This document shows positions 7,534 to 15,927 of a stretch of DNA of 64,000 nt, in pieces. The position numbers and the translations under genes were made by a program. The notes below the pieces were generated by a model, which saw only the letters and a list, made by a program, of their open reading frames with translations, was not told the DNA's origin and did no database searches. Origin of the DNA: Yinghuangia aomiensis (GTDB lineage: Bacteria > Actinomycetota > Actinomycetes > Streptomycetales > Streptomycetaceae); assembly GCF_039542225.1 (NCBI RefSeq), contig NZ_BAABHS010000005.1, positions 186,001-250,000 on the forward strand. The letters run 5' to 3'. Numbering within the stretch: the stretch's first letter is position 1; each line of letters starts with the position of its first letter.

Positions 7534-7630
7534 CAGGCGGCGCGGCTGTCGCGCCCGCCGTCCGGCAGCCGGGTGGCGTTCCGGCGCGTCGCCGCGAGAG
7601 TCTCTTATTTGTCATATTTCCTCACGAATC

Positions 7631-9799
7631 ATGGAGGGCATGCCGAGACCCATGCCGCCGTCCTCCCGCCGCTCCCGCTGGTGCGCCCTCGCCGCGGCGG
7701 GTCTCACCACCGCGGCGCTGATCACTCCGCAGACGGCCTCGGCGGGGCGGGCAGCGCCGCGGCCGATGCCCGAGGCGCCGAAGTCGGTGCCGACGCCGTC
7801 GGCCGACTCGTCCGTGATCACCGTCCGGACCGGCGGCGACCGCACCGGGGCGCAGACCGTGCGCGGGCTGCCCGGCGTGCGGCTCGCCCTGTTCACCCAG
7901 CCCGACAACGGCCCGCCGGTCGACATCGCCTGGGGCGAGTGCACGTCGGACGCCGACGGGGACTGCTCCTTCACCATCCCGCAAACCGGCAGCGGGCAGG
8001 CCAACGCGGGCCGCACGTTCCTCGTGGCGCAGGTCCCAAACGGGGTGCCCGACGGCTGGTACACGAACCCGGAACTGCGGGTCGGCCCCGGCAGCGGTTC
8101 CGACTCCGAGCACCCGGGCTACTTCTTCGAGACGCCGGGGATGACGGGCGGCACGACGTACGCCTCGACGGTGCCGGGCTTCATGCTGAGTTCGACGTAC
8201 GGCACGAACTACAAGGCCTCCGGCGGCGTCTGGCAGAACTCGCGGAACAACCCGCGCCTCCCCGCGCACTGCGGCGTCGACGTCGCCCTCGTCCTCGACC
8301 TCTCGGCCTCGGTCGGCTCCGCGCTCCCCCAGCTCAAGGACGCCGCGAACACCTTCGCCGACGCGCTGACCGGCACCCCCTCGCGGATGGCCGTGTTCTC
8401 GTTCGACCAGGCGTCCCCGGCCACCAGCGTGTCCGCCAACCACCCCGAGCTTCGGCCGGTGTCGACGAAAACCGGGGCCACCGCCTTCAAACGGCAGTAC
8501 GCGGACTGGACGCTCGGCAAGGGCACCAACTGGGACCAAGGCCTGTGGGCCGTCGCCCAGTCGCCCGAGCACTACGAGGCCGTCGTCGTCCTGACCGACG
8601 GCAACCCCACCCGCTTCGCCGACGACGCCCAAGGCGACGGCTCCCGAACCCACTTCCGGGACGTCGAGAACGGCATCTTCTCCGCCAACGCCGTCAAGGC
8701 CACCGGCTCCCGCGTCGTGGCGCTCGGCGTCGGCAAAGGCGTCGAAGGCGTGTCGGCCCTGAACTTGCGTGCCCTGTCCGGCCCGACCGCCTACGACGGC
8801 ACGAACCCGGGCCGCGCCGACTACTACCAGACGGCCGACTTCGCCGCCGCGGGACAGCAGTTGCGCGACCTGGCGATGGTGCAGTGCAAGGGCAGCATCT
8901 CGGTCGTCAAGCAGATCCTCCCGGCGGGCGCGTCCGACGACGGCCTCACCGGCGCCGTGAACGCCGGGGCGGGCTGGACCTTCGACGCGTCCACCGCGAC
9001 CGCGGGCATCGGCGGCATGCCGGCCACCGCGACCACGACGGACGACGGCACCGGCTCGGTGGCGTTCCAACCGTCCTTCACCACCGTGGACCACGGCGTC
9101 TTCACCATCGCCGAGACCCAGCACACCGACCACGAACTCGTCACCGTGGACGGGCGCAACGCGGTGTGCACCGACCTCGGCACGGGCCGCCCGGTCGACG
9201 TGGCCAACACCGGCACGACCGGCTTCTCGGTCGGCTTGGACGCCGGCCAGGCCGTCAGCTGCACGGTGTACAACCGGCCGGAGCAGACCACTCCGACGTC
9301 GACACCGACCCCTACATCGACACCTACGCACACGGCCAAGCCGACGTGGAAGCCGACGTGGAAGCCGACGTGGCGGCCGACGGGGACGCCTTCGCCGAAA
9401 CCCACCTGGACGCCGACCGGGAAGCCGACGTCGAAGCCGACCGGGAAGCCGACCTGGACGCCGACTTGGACGCCGACGCAGCCGACCCATTCCCCGCGTC
9501 CGACCGATCCGGCCGATTCGCCGCGCCCGACCGGTCCGGCGCATACCCCGCGCCCGACGGCGTCGACGCATACAGCTGCCCCGCCCGCGCCGTGGTCGCC
9601 GGGGTCGTCTCCCGCGCCCCCGGGGCCGGCCGCACGGCCCGCACCTCCGGCACCTCCCGCGCCTCCCGCGGCGGGCGGCGGCAGTCACCTGGCCGGCACC
9701 GGTGCATCCATGCCTCTGGCGTGGCCGGCCGCGGCCGGTGCGGCAGCGTGCGCGCTGGGCACGGCACTGCTGGTCGTGACGCGCCGCCGACGGAGCTGA
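7631..9799 (+). CDS. Cell-wall-anchored VWA-domain surface protein
   Basis: A 722-residue exported protein. In order: signal peptide (hydrophobic core to about residue 38), a collagen-binding/prealbumin-like segment with paired cysteines (about 60-200), a von Willebrand A domain whose MIDAS motif DLSAS (about 222-226) and later TDGN segment bind a divalent metal, a further beta domain (about 420-550), a long Thr/Pro/Lys-Trp repeat stalk (KPTWKPTWKPTW and variants, about 555-630), a Pro/Ala linker, and a sorting signal LAGTGA followed by a hydrophobic span and RRRRS. LAXTG signals suit class E sortases. It probably projects from the hyphal wall as an adhesin-like protein. ATG 7631, 7640 or 7652 may be the true start; GGAGGG at 7633-7638 favours one of the later ones. 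Confidence 0.8.
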   Translation: MEGMPRPMPPSSRRSRWCALAAAGLTTAALITPQTASAGRAAPRPMPEAPKSVPTPSADSSVITVRTGGDRTGAQTVRGLPGVRLALFTQPDNGPPVDIAWGECTSDADGDCSFTIPQTGSGQANAGRTFLVAQVPNGVPDGWYTNPELRVGPGSGSDSEHPGYFFETPGMTGGTTYASTVPGFMLSSTYGTNYKASGGVWQNSRNNPRLPAHCGVDVALVLDLSASVGSALPQLKDAANTFADALTGTPSRMAVFSFDQASPATSVSANHPELRPVSTKTGATAFKRQYADWTLGKGTNWDQGLWAVAQSPEHYEAVVVLTDGNPTRFADDAQGDGSRTHFRDVENGIFSANAVKATGSRVVALGVGKGVEGVSALNLRALSGPTAYDGTNPGRADYYQTADFAAAGQQLRDLAMVQCKGSISVVKQILPAGASDDGLTGAVNAGAGWTFDASTATAGIGGMPATATTTDDGTGSVAFQPSFTTVDHGVFTIAETQHTDHELVTVDGRNAVCTDLGTGRPVDVANTGTTGFSVGLDAGQAVSCTVYNRPEQTTPTSTPTPTSTPTHTAKPTWKPTWKPTWRPTGTPSPKPTWTPTGKPTSKPTGKPTWTPTWTPTQPTHSPRPTDPADSPRPTGPAHTPRPTASTHTAAPPAPWSPGSSPAPPGPAARPAPPAPPAPPAAGGGSHLAGTGASMPLAWPAAAGAAACALGTALLVVTRRRRS

Positions 9800-9820
9800 T
9801 CGGGTAGCCCCGCACGCACC

Positions 9821-9875
9821 AGCCCCCGCGTCCCACGCCTCCAGCCCTCGCGCGTTCGTCCTCCGCGCGGGGGCT
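9821..9875. terminator. Bidirectional terminator between convergent genes
   Basis: AGCCCCCGCG (9821-9830) pairs perfectly with CGCGGGGGCT (9866-9875), with further weak pairing inside the 35-base loop. It lies between the ends of the surface-protein gene and the sulfotransferase gene, where a shared terminator is expected. No U-tract is visible, as is usual in high-GC actinomycetes. Confidence 0.6.
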
Positions 9876-9881
9876 GCGGCG

Positions 9882-11105
9882 TCACTCCAACCGGATCCCG
9901 TAGTGGTCCGTGTACGGCCGCATCCGCTCCCGCAAGGCGGCCTTGTCGATGCCGAACTGCTCGGCCGTGTAGCTGTGCGTGCCGAGCGCGCCCTGCGGGC
10001 GGTTGGCGACGTAGTGGCGGATGGCGTCGGCATGGGCGCCGGTGAACGCGCGGCCCATCGTGGCGTACGCGCGCTCGACGGCGCCCGCCGGATCGGCCAG
10101 CAGGTCGGCGAAGTGCACGTCGATGATGCGGTCCGGGAGTTCGCCCGCGACGCGCCGGCGCATCACGTTCAGCATGATCGGGCACATACCGTCGTCGCTG
10201 CCGACCGCGGCCGGGTCGACGTCGTCGCTGCGGATCCAGCGCACGGTCGCGAGGGTGCTCGCGCCCGAGACGGTGGTCTTCACCGGGTCGCGGTGATTGT
10301 GGATCACCCAGGCGTCGGGGTAGAGAGCGAAGACCAGGTCCAGGGTGCCCAGGTAGACGGGTGTCTTGAGGACCCACGTGGCCGGGTCCTGCCCGTGCTG
10401 GAGGGCTTGCAGCACCGCTCGGTGGAACTTCATCGCCGCCATCGGGTCCGGGGCCCAGGTCGGGATGTCCGCGGCCATCCGCCAGTACATGCCGGCGAAC
10501 GACGGCGTCTGCACGTGGATGCACTCTTGCGGGTAGACGGCCTTGAAGTCGTGGATGGCAAGGAACTCGGGCTGTACGTCGCCCCACAACTCGTACTCGC
10601 CCGCGGCCCGGTCGATCCGCTCCTCGCGGGAACCGCCGCCGACCGCACCGGGGTCGGCGATCTCCCAGCCGTTCGGACCGCGCAACGCCGGGTCGAGATC
10701 CAGGAGTTCGAGCAGGAGCGAGGTGCCGGACCGGGCCGGGCCGGTGACCAGCACCGGGGCGGCGATGGTTTCGTCGGCGACGCCCGGCCGCCTGCGCCGG
10801 TCCTCGGTGACCCACAGCCGCGTGCGCAGACATCGGATCATCTCGGCACGGGTCATGAGCCGGCCCAGCGCGTGCATGTTCGCGCTGTCGTCGATGGCGG
10901 CCGTCAGCGCCTTGAGCCGGGTCAGCCAGTCGCCGTCGAGGTCGCCGAAGTCGCTCAGCCCCGTCGAGTCGACGGCGGACTGGCACATCGCGTCGACGTC
11001 CAGCGGGACCAGCCGCTCCGCCCCGCCCGCCGCATCGCCCATCGCGTTGAAGTGCCGGACCCATTCGGGGCGCGGATACAGCTCGAACCGCCCGCCGTCT
11101 GCCAT
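9882..11105 (-). CDS. PAPS-dependent sulfotransferase family protein
   Basis: A 407-residue sulfotransferase-fold protein. The 5'-phosphosulfate loop is TGPARSGTSLL (about residues 121-131) and the 3'-phosphate motif is NHRDPVKTTVS (about 266-276), the two elements that hold the donor PAPS. The protein belongs to the long cytoplasmic group with an N-terminal helical extension, found near lipid- and steroid-related genes. The acceptor is unknown. The start is ATG 11105, seven bases after AGGAG. It lies downstream of the DUF1214 gene on the same strand (89-base gap with a short tandem repeat), so the two form an operon likely repressed by the divergent TetR protein. Confidence 0.72.
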   Translation of the reverse strand: MADGGRFELYPRPEWVRHFNAMGDAAGGAERLVPLDVDAMCQSAVDSTGLSDFGDLDGDWLTRLKALTAAIDDSANMHALGRLMTRAEMIRCLRTRLWVTEDRRRRPGVADETIAAPVLVTGPARSGTSLLLELLDLDPALRGPNGWEIADPGAVGGGSREERIDRAAGEYELWGDVQPEFLAIHDFKAVYPQECIHVQTPSFAGMYWRMAADIPTWAPDPMAAMKFHRAVLQALQHGQDPATWVLKTPVYLGTLDLVFALYPDAWVIHNHRDPVKTTVSGASTLATVRWIRSDDVDPAAVGSDDGMCPIMLNVMRRRVAGELPDRIIDVHFADLLADPAGAVERAYATMGRAFTGAHADAIRHYVANRPQGALGTHSYTAEQFGIDKAALRERMRPYTDHYGIRLE

Positions 11106-11116
11106 CGTCTGCTCCT

Positions 11117-11148
11117 GTCGTTCGGTCGTTCGGTCGTTCGGTCGTTCG
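11117..11148. repeat. Four perfect 8-bp tandem repeats
   Basis: GTCGTTCG occurs four times without a break, 11 bases upstream of the sulfotransferase start codon and just beyond its ribosome site, in the gap between the two genes of the operon. Copy-number change here would alter the untranslated spacing. Confidence 0.85.
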
Positions 11149-11194
11149 TGCGTCCGCCGTGGCGTTTGGGGGGTGTCCGGCGTTGGAGGGTGTG

Positions 11195-12313
11195 TCAGCG
11201 TCCGGCGTCGAGGACCGCGTCGAGGTCCCCGGCCGCCACCACGCGGGCCGACGGCGGGTCGACGACCGCGTCCCGGGGGCCGACCCAGCGCAGGATGAGC
11301 ACGCCGTAGCGGTGCCCGGCGGTGTCGAGCCAGTTCGGGTGGACGGGGCGGCCGTGCGTGAGCACCAGGCGGATCGAGCCGTCGGACTCGGGCGTGACCT
11401 CGGCGTTGGTGCGGCTGGTGGGCCTGCTGCGGTGGTTCAGGGTCTCGTGGAACCGCGTCATCACGGCGATGTTCCAGTAGACGGCGTCGAGTGGCTGGAG
11501 ATCGACGACGAGCGCCTCGTCCTCGCCGAGGTCGTACGTGGCGAGCATGTAGAGGTTGTCCATGCCGCTCACGTCGGCGCCGAGGGCGTCGGAGTTCGTG
11601 ATGACGAACTGGTGCGGGGTGTCGAAAAGTTCCGGATGCACCATACGGTTCAGCGACGTCATGAACCGGAACGCGCCGGTGGCGCCGCGGATCCCGGCGG
11701 CGATCTCGCCGTCGCGGTGCGGGACCAGCGCGAGCTGCTCGGCATCGTCCAAGACCTCGACGGCGTACGTGGCCAGGCTCTCCACGCTGCGGTCGCCGAT
11801 GAACTGGCGGATGAGGATCGAGTACGGCCCCTCGGGCGTCTTGATCCACGTCCCCGCCTCACTCGGCTCGGTCGGCGCGAGCACCAGCGTGAAGTCCCCG
11901 CTTCCGTCCAGCCCGAGCGAACTCCGGTTGCGGTAGTCGAAGGTGCTGCGCCGTTCCCCCGCCGCCGCGGTGAACGTCATGCTCAGGTGGGCGACAGTCC
12001 CGGCGTTGCCCCGGATCCGGTAGCGGTGTGCGCCGTTCAGCCGGAGCGAGTCGTACTCCGCGTCCGGGTTGTCGCCGCCGACCTTGCGGCCCGGGGTGTC
12101 CATCCGGGTGAAGTGCGGGGCGCGCGGGTGGCCGTCCGCGGACACCTCGACGGACATCGCCAGCACCCGGAGCAGCATGAGCGCGGCCTGCGCCGCCTCG
12201 TCCTCGGTACGGGCGTCGGCGAGGACCCCGTCGAGCCGGGTGCCGATCGCCGCGTGCAGTTCGCGCAGCGCGCGGACGCTCTCCAGAGCTTCGTAGGCCG
12301 TCGTCTCGCTCAT
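11195..12313 (-). CDS. DUF1214 domain protein
   Basis: A 372-residue protein whose C-terminal half matches DUF1214: the region GSIRLVLTHGRPVHPNW followed by LDTAGHRYGVLILRW (about residues 310-350). This family is widespread in actinobacteria and often accompanies lipid, steroid or sulfotransferase genes, but its activity is not established. No signal peptide or membrane span is seen. The start is ATG 12313 with CAGGAG upstream. It is first gene of the pair with the sulfotransferase and is divergent from a TetR regulator, with an operator between them. Confidence 0.68.
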   Translation of the reverse strand: MSETTAYEALESVRALRELHAAIGTRLDGVLADARTEDEAAQAALMLLRVLAMSVEVSADGHPRAPHFTRMDTPGRKVGGDNPDAEYDSLRLNGAHRYRIRGNAGTVAHLSMTFTAAAGERRSTFDYRNRSSLGLDGSGDFTLVLAPTEPSEAGTWIKTPEGPYSILIRQFIGDRSVESLATYAVEVLDDAEQLALVPHRDGEIAAGIRGATGAFRFMTSLNRMVHPELFDTPHQFVITNSDALGADVSGMDNLYMLATYDLGEDEALVVDLQPLDAVYWNIAVMTRFHETLNHRSRPTSRTNAEVTPESDGSIRLVLTHGRPVHPNWLDTAGHRYGVLILRWVGPRDAVVDPPSARVVAAGDLDAVLDAGR

Positions 12314-12371
12314 CGTCGTCTCCTGTTCGTGGCACGCCGAGTTGCACGCCGTGTCCCACCGGCCGCGTTAA

Positions 12372-12386
12372 CATACAAGGTGTATG
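12372..12386. promoter_or_regulatory. TetR-type operator (CATACA-AGG-TGTATG)
   Basis: A perfect 6-bp inverted repeat with a three-base centre, in an A/T-rich island within the 182-base gap between the DUF1214 gene and the divergent tetR gene. Its size and place suit autoregulation by the TetR protein together with repression of the DUF1214-sulfotransferase operon. Confidence 0.65.
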
Positions 12387-12495
12387 GAAATAGGTGAAGG
12401 GCCGGAGACGCCGAATCTCCGGCCGCCGACCGGCATCAAGTAGCGTCGCCCGGGGGCGATCCGGGCCCTTCCGCGCGCACACTCGGGAGATCGTG

Positions 12496-13107
12496 GTGAC
12501 CCAGGAACACAGCACCGCGCGCGGCCCGCGCCCCGCCGGCCGGCCCCGCGACCTCGAACGCCACCGCGCGGTCCTCACGTCCACCCGCGCGATCCTCGTC
12601 GCGGACGGCTACCCCGGCGTCACCTTCGCCGAAGTCGCCCGCAGCGCGGGCGTGACCCGGCAACTCGTCTACCGGTGGTGGCCGACCAAGGCGGCCCTCG
12701 TCTCCGAAGCCATGTTCGCCGCCGAGGCGACGACTTGGCCGAGCACCTTCCCCGGCCCCCTCGACCACGACGTCCGCACCTGGGTCGACGCCATGGTCAC
12801 CCACGCCGCCCGCCCGGACGTCCGCGCCGGCGTCCGCGGCCTCCTCGCCGAAATCGGCACCTCCGACACCCTGCCCGGCCTGTCCAAGCACCTCATCACC
12901 CCGATCCGCCACTCCCTCGACGCCCTGCTCACCGCCGCCCAAGCCCGCGGCGAAGCCCACCCGGACATCGACCCGGTCCTCACCACGGAGACCGTCACCG
13001 GCGCCATCACGATGCACTTGCTCCTGGACCGGGCGGAGCCCGCGGTGATCACCTCGCATTTGACACAGCTGCTGACGTGGGCGTTCGCCGGGACGGGGGG
13101 TTCGTAG
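12496..13107 (+). CDS. TetR/AcrR family transcriptional regulator
   Basis: A 203-residue repressor. The N-terminal helix-turn-helix is clear: ILVADGYPGVTFAEVARSAG, then VTRQLVYRWWPTKAALV (about residues 30-70). The C-terminal ligand domain (about 75-203) is the TetR_C type that begins at the 'WP' helix and senses an unknown small molecule. GTG 12496 is preferred, five bases after GGGAGA; the adjacent GTG 12493 is nearly equal. It is divergent from the DUF1214/sulfotransferase operon, which it most likely controls through the palindrome at 12372-12386. Confidence 0.82.
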   Translation: MTQEHSTARGPRPAGRPRDLERHRAVLTSTRAILVADGYPGVTFAEVARSAGVTRQLVYRWWPTKAALVSEAMFAAEATTWPSTFPGPLDHDVRTWVDAMVTHAARPDVRAGVRGLLAEIGTSDTLPGLSKHLITPIRHSLDALLTAAQARGEAHPDIDPVLTTETVTGAITMHLLLDRAEPAVITSHLTQLLTWAFAGTGGS

Positions 13108-13300
13108 GCGTTGCCGCCGACACGCGGAGCGCCGAGCGCGGGGCGCGAGCACTCGACGCCCGCCGGAATCGCCCACCTGCTTCCGAGCGGAGAGACCGCA
13201 TTGCGGCTACCTGCCGACCGCAGCAAAAGGTCAGTGCCCACCCGGAATTGGCCGGCAAGTACCGGCCCTCGATCCACGGCCGCATCTACACTGAGTAGCC

Positions 13301-13603
13301 ATGCAGCCACTCGAGACGAACGAGCCGCCGGGCCGAGCATGGGAAGCCGATCCCTCCGCCCGTCTCGTACGCCGACTCGGCAAGTCCGCCGCCGAACTGG
13401 GGCAGACCGGCGGCCGAGACGGCTGCCCTGACATCTGGGAACTCGACAACGGCGACATCGCGGTGATCGGCCGGGACCTCACCTCGGAGTATGCGCAACG
13501 TCTACCCGACGACGTCACCGTCGCCGCGGACGAACGGCTCGTGGTCATTCCCGGAGCCATGCTGCGCGCCGCCAAGCCGGACATCGCCGATGCCGGGCGC
13601 TGA
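13301..13603 (+). CDS. Small conserved hypothetical protein
   Basis: A 100-residue soluble protein of a type I associate with Streptomyces genomes, with the recognisable core GRDGCPDIWELDNGDIAVIG (residues 38-57) and an ending close to VIPGAMLRAAKPDI. The function is not known to me. The conserved aspartate/glycine-rich core and absence of membrane segments suggest a small regulatory or accessory protein. It starts at ATG 13301 and stands alone, 182 bases before the DUF574 methyltransferase. Confidence 0.55.
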   Translation: MQPLETNEPPGRAWEADPSARLVRRLGKSAAELGQTGGRDGCPDIWELDNGDIAVIGRDLTSEYAQRLPDDVTVAADERLVVIPGAMLRAAKPDIADAGR

Positions 13604-13784
13604 AACGCTCGTCCACAAGCAAACCCCAGGTACCGCGCGCGGCGATGGGGAGCGGTTGCGTCATCTCGTGCGTCGGCGAGTCCGCGCAGCTGTCGCTCGG
13701 CTCCTGGAGCCGCCGCGACCGTTCGGTTAGTCTGCCCCCGGCGTGGCGCTGTCGCGCCATCAACAAGCAGACGGGGGAACGGCG

Positions 13785-14651
13785 TTGGAGACACCGGACA
13801 CGGCGGCGCGGACAACCGCGGCGGCAAGCTCGAGCGATCCCATGCGCGACTGGGACCCCACCGGGATCGACGTGTCCGTACCGAGCGTCGCGCGGGTGTA
13901 CGACGCGATCCTCGGCGGCAAGGACAACTTCGAGGTCGACCGGGCGATAGCCGACGAGACACTACGGGTTCTCCCGGGTGCCCGCATCGGTGCGCAGGCG
14001 CACCGCGCGATGATGGGGCGCGGCGTGCGGTTCCTCGCCGAGCAGGGCATCGACCAGTTCCTCGACCTGGGCTCCGGGCTGCCGAGCGGCGAAAACACCC
14101 ACGAGATCGCCCAGTCGGTCAACCCCGAGGCCCGTGTCGCGTACATCGACAACGACCCGATCGTCCTCGCCCACGGGCGCGCGCTGCTCGCGAACAACCC
14201 GTACACCAAGGTCGCCACCGCGGACCTCCGCGATCCCGCCGACGTTCTGTCTCGCCCCGAAGTCGCCGGCCTCCTCGACTTCTCCCGCCCGATCGCCCTG
14301 CTGATGCTCGGCGTCATCCACCACGTCGGCGACGCCGAAGACCCCAACGGCGTCGTCGCCGCCTACCGCGACGCCGTCGCCCCCGGCAGCTACCTCTACC
14401 TCACCCACTTCTGCGCCAGTGGCCCCGAGGCGGCCGAGATGGAGAAGCTGATGCTCCGCAGCCTCGGCAGCGGCCGCTTCCGCACCTCCGCCGAAATCGA
14501 GGCCTTCTTCACCGGCTTCGACCTGGTCGAGCCCGGCGTCGTCCCCCTGGTGGCCTGGCGCCCCGCCACCCCGATCACCGACCCGCTGCCGCCGTACCAG
14601 CGGGTGTCGTGGGGCGGGATCGGGAAGTTGCGGAGGATGACGGGGGCCTGA
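13785..14651 (+). CDS. DUF574-family SAM-dependent methyltransferase
   Basis: A 288-residue protein of the actinomycete-specific S-adenosylmethionine methyltransferase family (DUF574, Methyltransf_19). It has the family opening VPSVARVYDAILGGKDNFEVDR, the SAM-binding motif FLDLGSGLPS (about residues 86-95) and the acidic motif AYIDNDPIVL (about 119-128). Streptomyces genomes carry many copies, often beside HTH/DUF397 regulators; substrates are mostly unknown. TTG 13785 is chosen because GGGGGAA lies about seven bases upstream; the GTG at 13743 lacks such a site. It precedes the defence island on the same strand, but nothing shows that it belongs to it. Confidence 0.78.
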   Translation: METPDTAARTTAAASSSDPMRDWDPTGIDVSVPSVARVYDAILGGKDNFEVDRAIADETLRVLPGARIGAQAHRAMMGRGVRFLAEQGIDQFLDLGSGLPSGENTHEIAQSVNPEARVAYIDNDPIVLAHGRALLANNPYTKVATADLRDPADVLSRPEVAGLLDFSRPIALLMLGVIHHVGDAEDPNGVVAAYRDAVAPGSYLYLTHFCASGPEAAEMEKLMLRSLGSGRFRTSAEIEAFFTGFDLVEPGVVPLVAWRPATPITDPLPPYQRVSWGGIGKLRRMTGA

Positions 14652-14817
14652 CACCGGGACGTACGCGTCCGTCTCGCCGCCGACAACGTCGAGGCGGGGA
14701 GTCGGCCACGCGGGCCCGCCGGCACGCTCGGCCTCGAAGATATCCTCGTCACCGAATCCCGGTCCCGCGGACTACCCGTGCCGCACCACTCCGGCAAAGG
14801 CCGACGACGGGGGAGCA

Positions 14818-15810
14818 ATGACCAGGTTCACATCACTGGAGCTGTGCGCCGGATCGGGCGCGCAGGCACTCGGCCTGGAACGCGCCGGGTTCGACCCCGT
14901 CATGTTGATCGACAACAACGAGTTCGCATGCCGCACCATCGGGCTGAACCGACGCGAGTGGGATGTTCGGTGTCGGGATCTGATGAGCTTCGACCCGTTG
15001 GACGAGGACGAGCCGGACCTGCGCAAGGTGCTCGACGTCGACCTCGTCAGCGGAGGCATGCCACGGATCAAGGCCGCGGCCGCGGTGGCCCGCCGCGGGG
15101 GAGACGACCACGAGCGGGCGCTCTTCAGGGCCGCGGTCAGTGTGGTGATGGCGGTCCGGCCGAAGGCGCTGATGCTGGAGAACCTGGAGGGGCTGGTCCG
15201 GAGCGACGGCTACGCGGAGGATCGGTCCTGGGTGGAAGCGGAGCTGGAGCACCTTGGGTATCGCCCCTTCTGGGAGGTCCTGGACGCCGCGGACTTCGGC
15301 GTGCCACAGCACCGACGGAGCGGATTCCTGGTGGCCCTCGCGGACGACTACGGGCACCGATTCGCCTGGCCCGAGCCGATCGCCGCGCCGACGCCGACGG
15401 TGGGCCAGGCACTCGGCCCGTCGATGGCCGCCAACGGATGGCCCGGCGCGGAGCAGTGGGCTGCGCGAGCGGATCGACCCGCGCCCGCCCTCGTCGGAGG
15501 CTCGGACAACCGCGGTGGCGGGGATCTGGGACCGACCGGCAGCAAACGGGCATGGGCGGCGATCGGTGTGGACGGCGCCGGCCTGAGCGACGCGGTCCCG
15601 TCGGCCGAGTTCCCGGTCGACGGCACGCCCCGACTCAGCTTGCGGCAAACGGCAATCGTCCAGGCAATACCGACGAACTGGCAGATCTACGGTCGGAAAA
15701 CACGTGCTTACCGACAGATCGGAAATGCGTTGCCCCCGCCGGTCGCGGAAGCCGTGGGGCGATCGATCGCGCGTGCGCTGTGCGGTGTCACACCTTCCGT
15801 CCACAGCTGA
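14818..15810 (+). CDS. C5-cytosine methyltransferase-like protein lacking the catalytic cysteine
   Basis: A 330-residue protein with the C5-methyltransferase architecture: motif I LELCAGSGAQALGLERAGF (about residues 7-25), motif VI MLENLEGL (about 118-125), motif VIII VPQHRR (about 162-167) and motif X YRQIGNALPPPVAEAVG (about 298-314). The catalytic motif IV, normally GGxPCxxFS, reads GGMPRIKAAA, so the cysteine that attacks cytosine is replaced by arginine. The surrounding alignment stays in frame, arguing against a sequencing shift. It should bind SAM and perhaps DNA but not methylate by the usual route. ATG 14818 follows GGGGGAG. A complete methyltransferase gene follows 117 bases later, so this may be a regulatory or targeting subunit. 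Confidence 0.78.
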   Translation: MTRFTSLELCAGSGAQALGLERAGFDPVMLIDNNEFACRTIGLNRREWDVRCRDLMSFDPLDEDEPDLRKVLDVDLVSGGMPRIKAAAAVARRGGDDHERALFRAAVSVVMAVRPKALMLENLEGLVRSDGYAEDRSWVEAELEHLGYRPFWEVLDAADFGVPQHRRSGFLVALADDYGHRFAWPEPIAAPTPTVGQALGPSMAANGWPGAEQWAARADRPAPALVGGSDNRGGGDLGPTGSKRAWAAIGVDGAGLSDAVPSAEFPVDGTPRLSLRQTAIVQAIPTNWQIYGRKTRAYRQIGNALPPPVAEAVGRSIARALCGVTPSVHS

Positions 15811-15927
15811 GCGGATCTCTTTCACGTCGCCGCCACAGGCCGAATAGCATGGCCCGTCGCGACCCCGCGATCCGGGCCGGGACGCTCCCCGTTCCACGAT
15901 CCGCCATCCGCACAGCAAGGAAGCCAC

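Noticed and set aside
6988..9807. A 939-codon plus-strand frame overlapping the surface-protein gene
   Set aside because: Arg/Pro/Ala-rich shadow of the VWA gene in another frame; the VWA frame has a signal peptide, MIDAS motif and sorting signal.
13301..14651. The small hypothetical gene and DUF574 methyltransferase as part of the defence island
   Set aside because: They are separated by gaps with their own control regions, and DUF574 proteins occur in many unrelated places in Streptomyces genomes.
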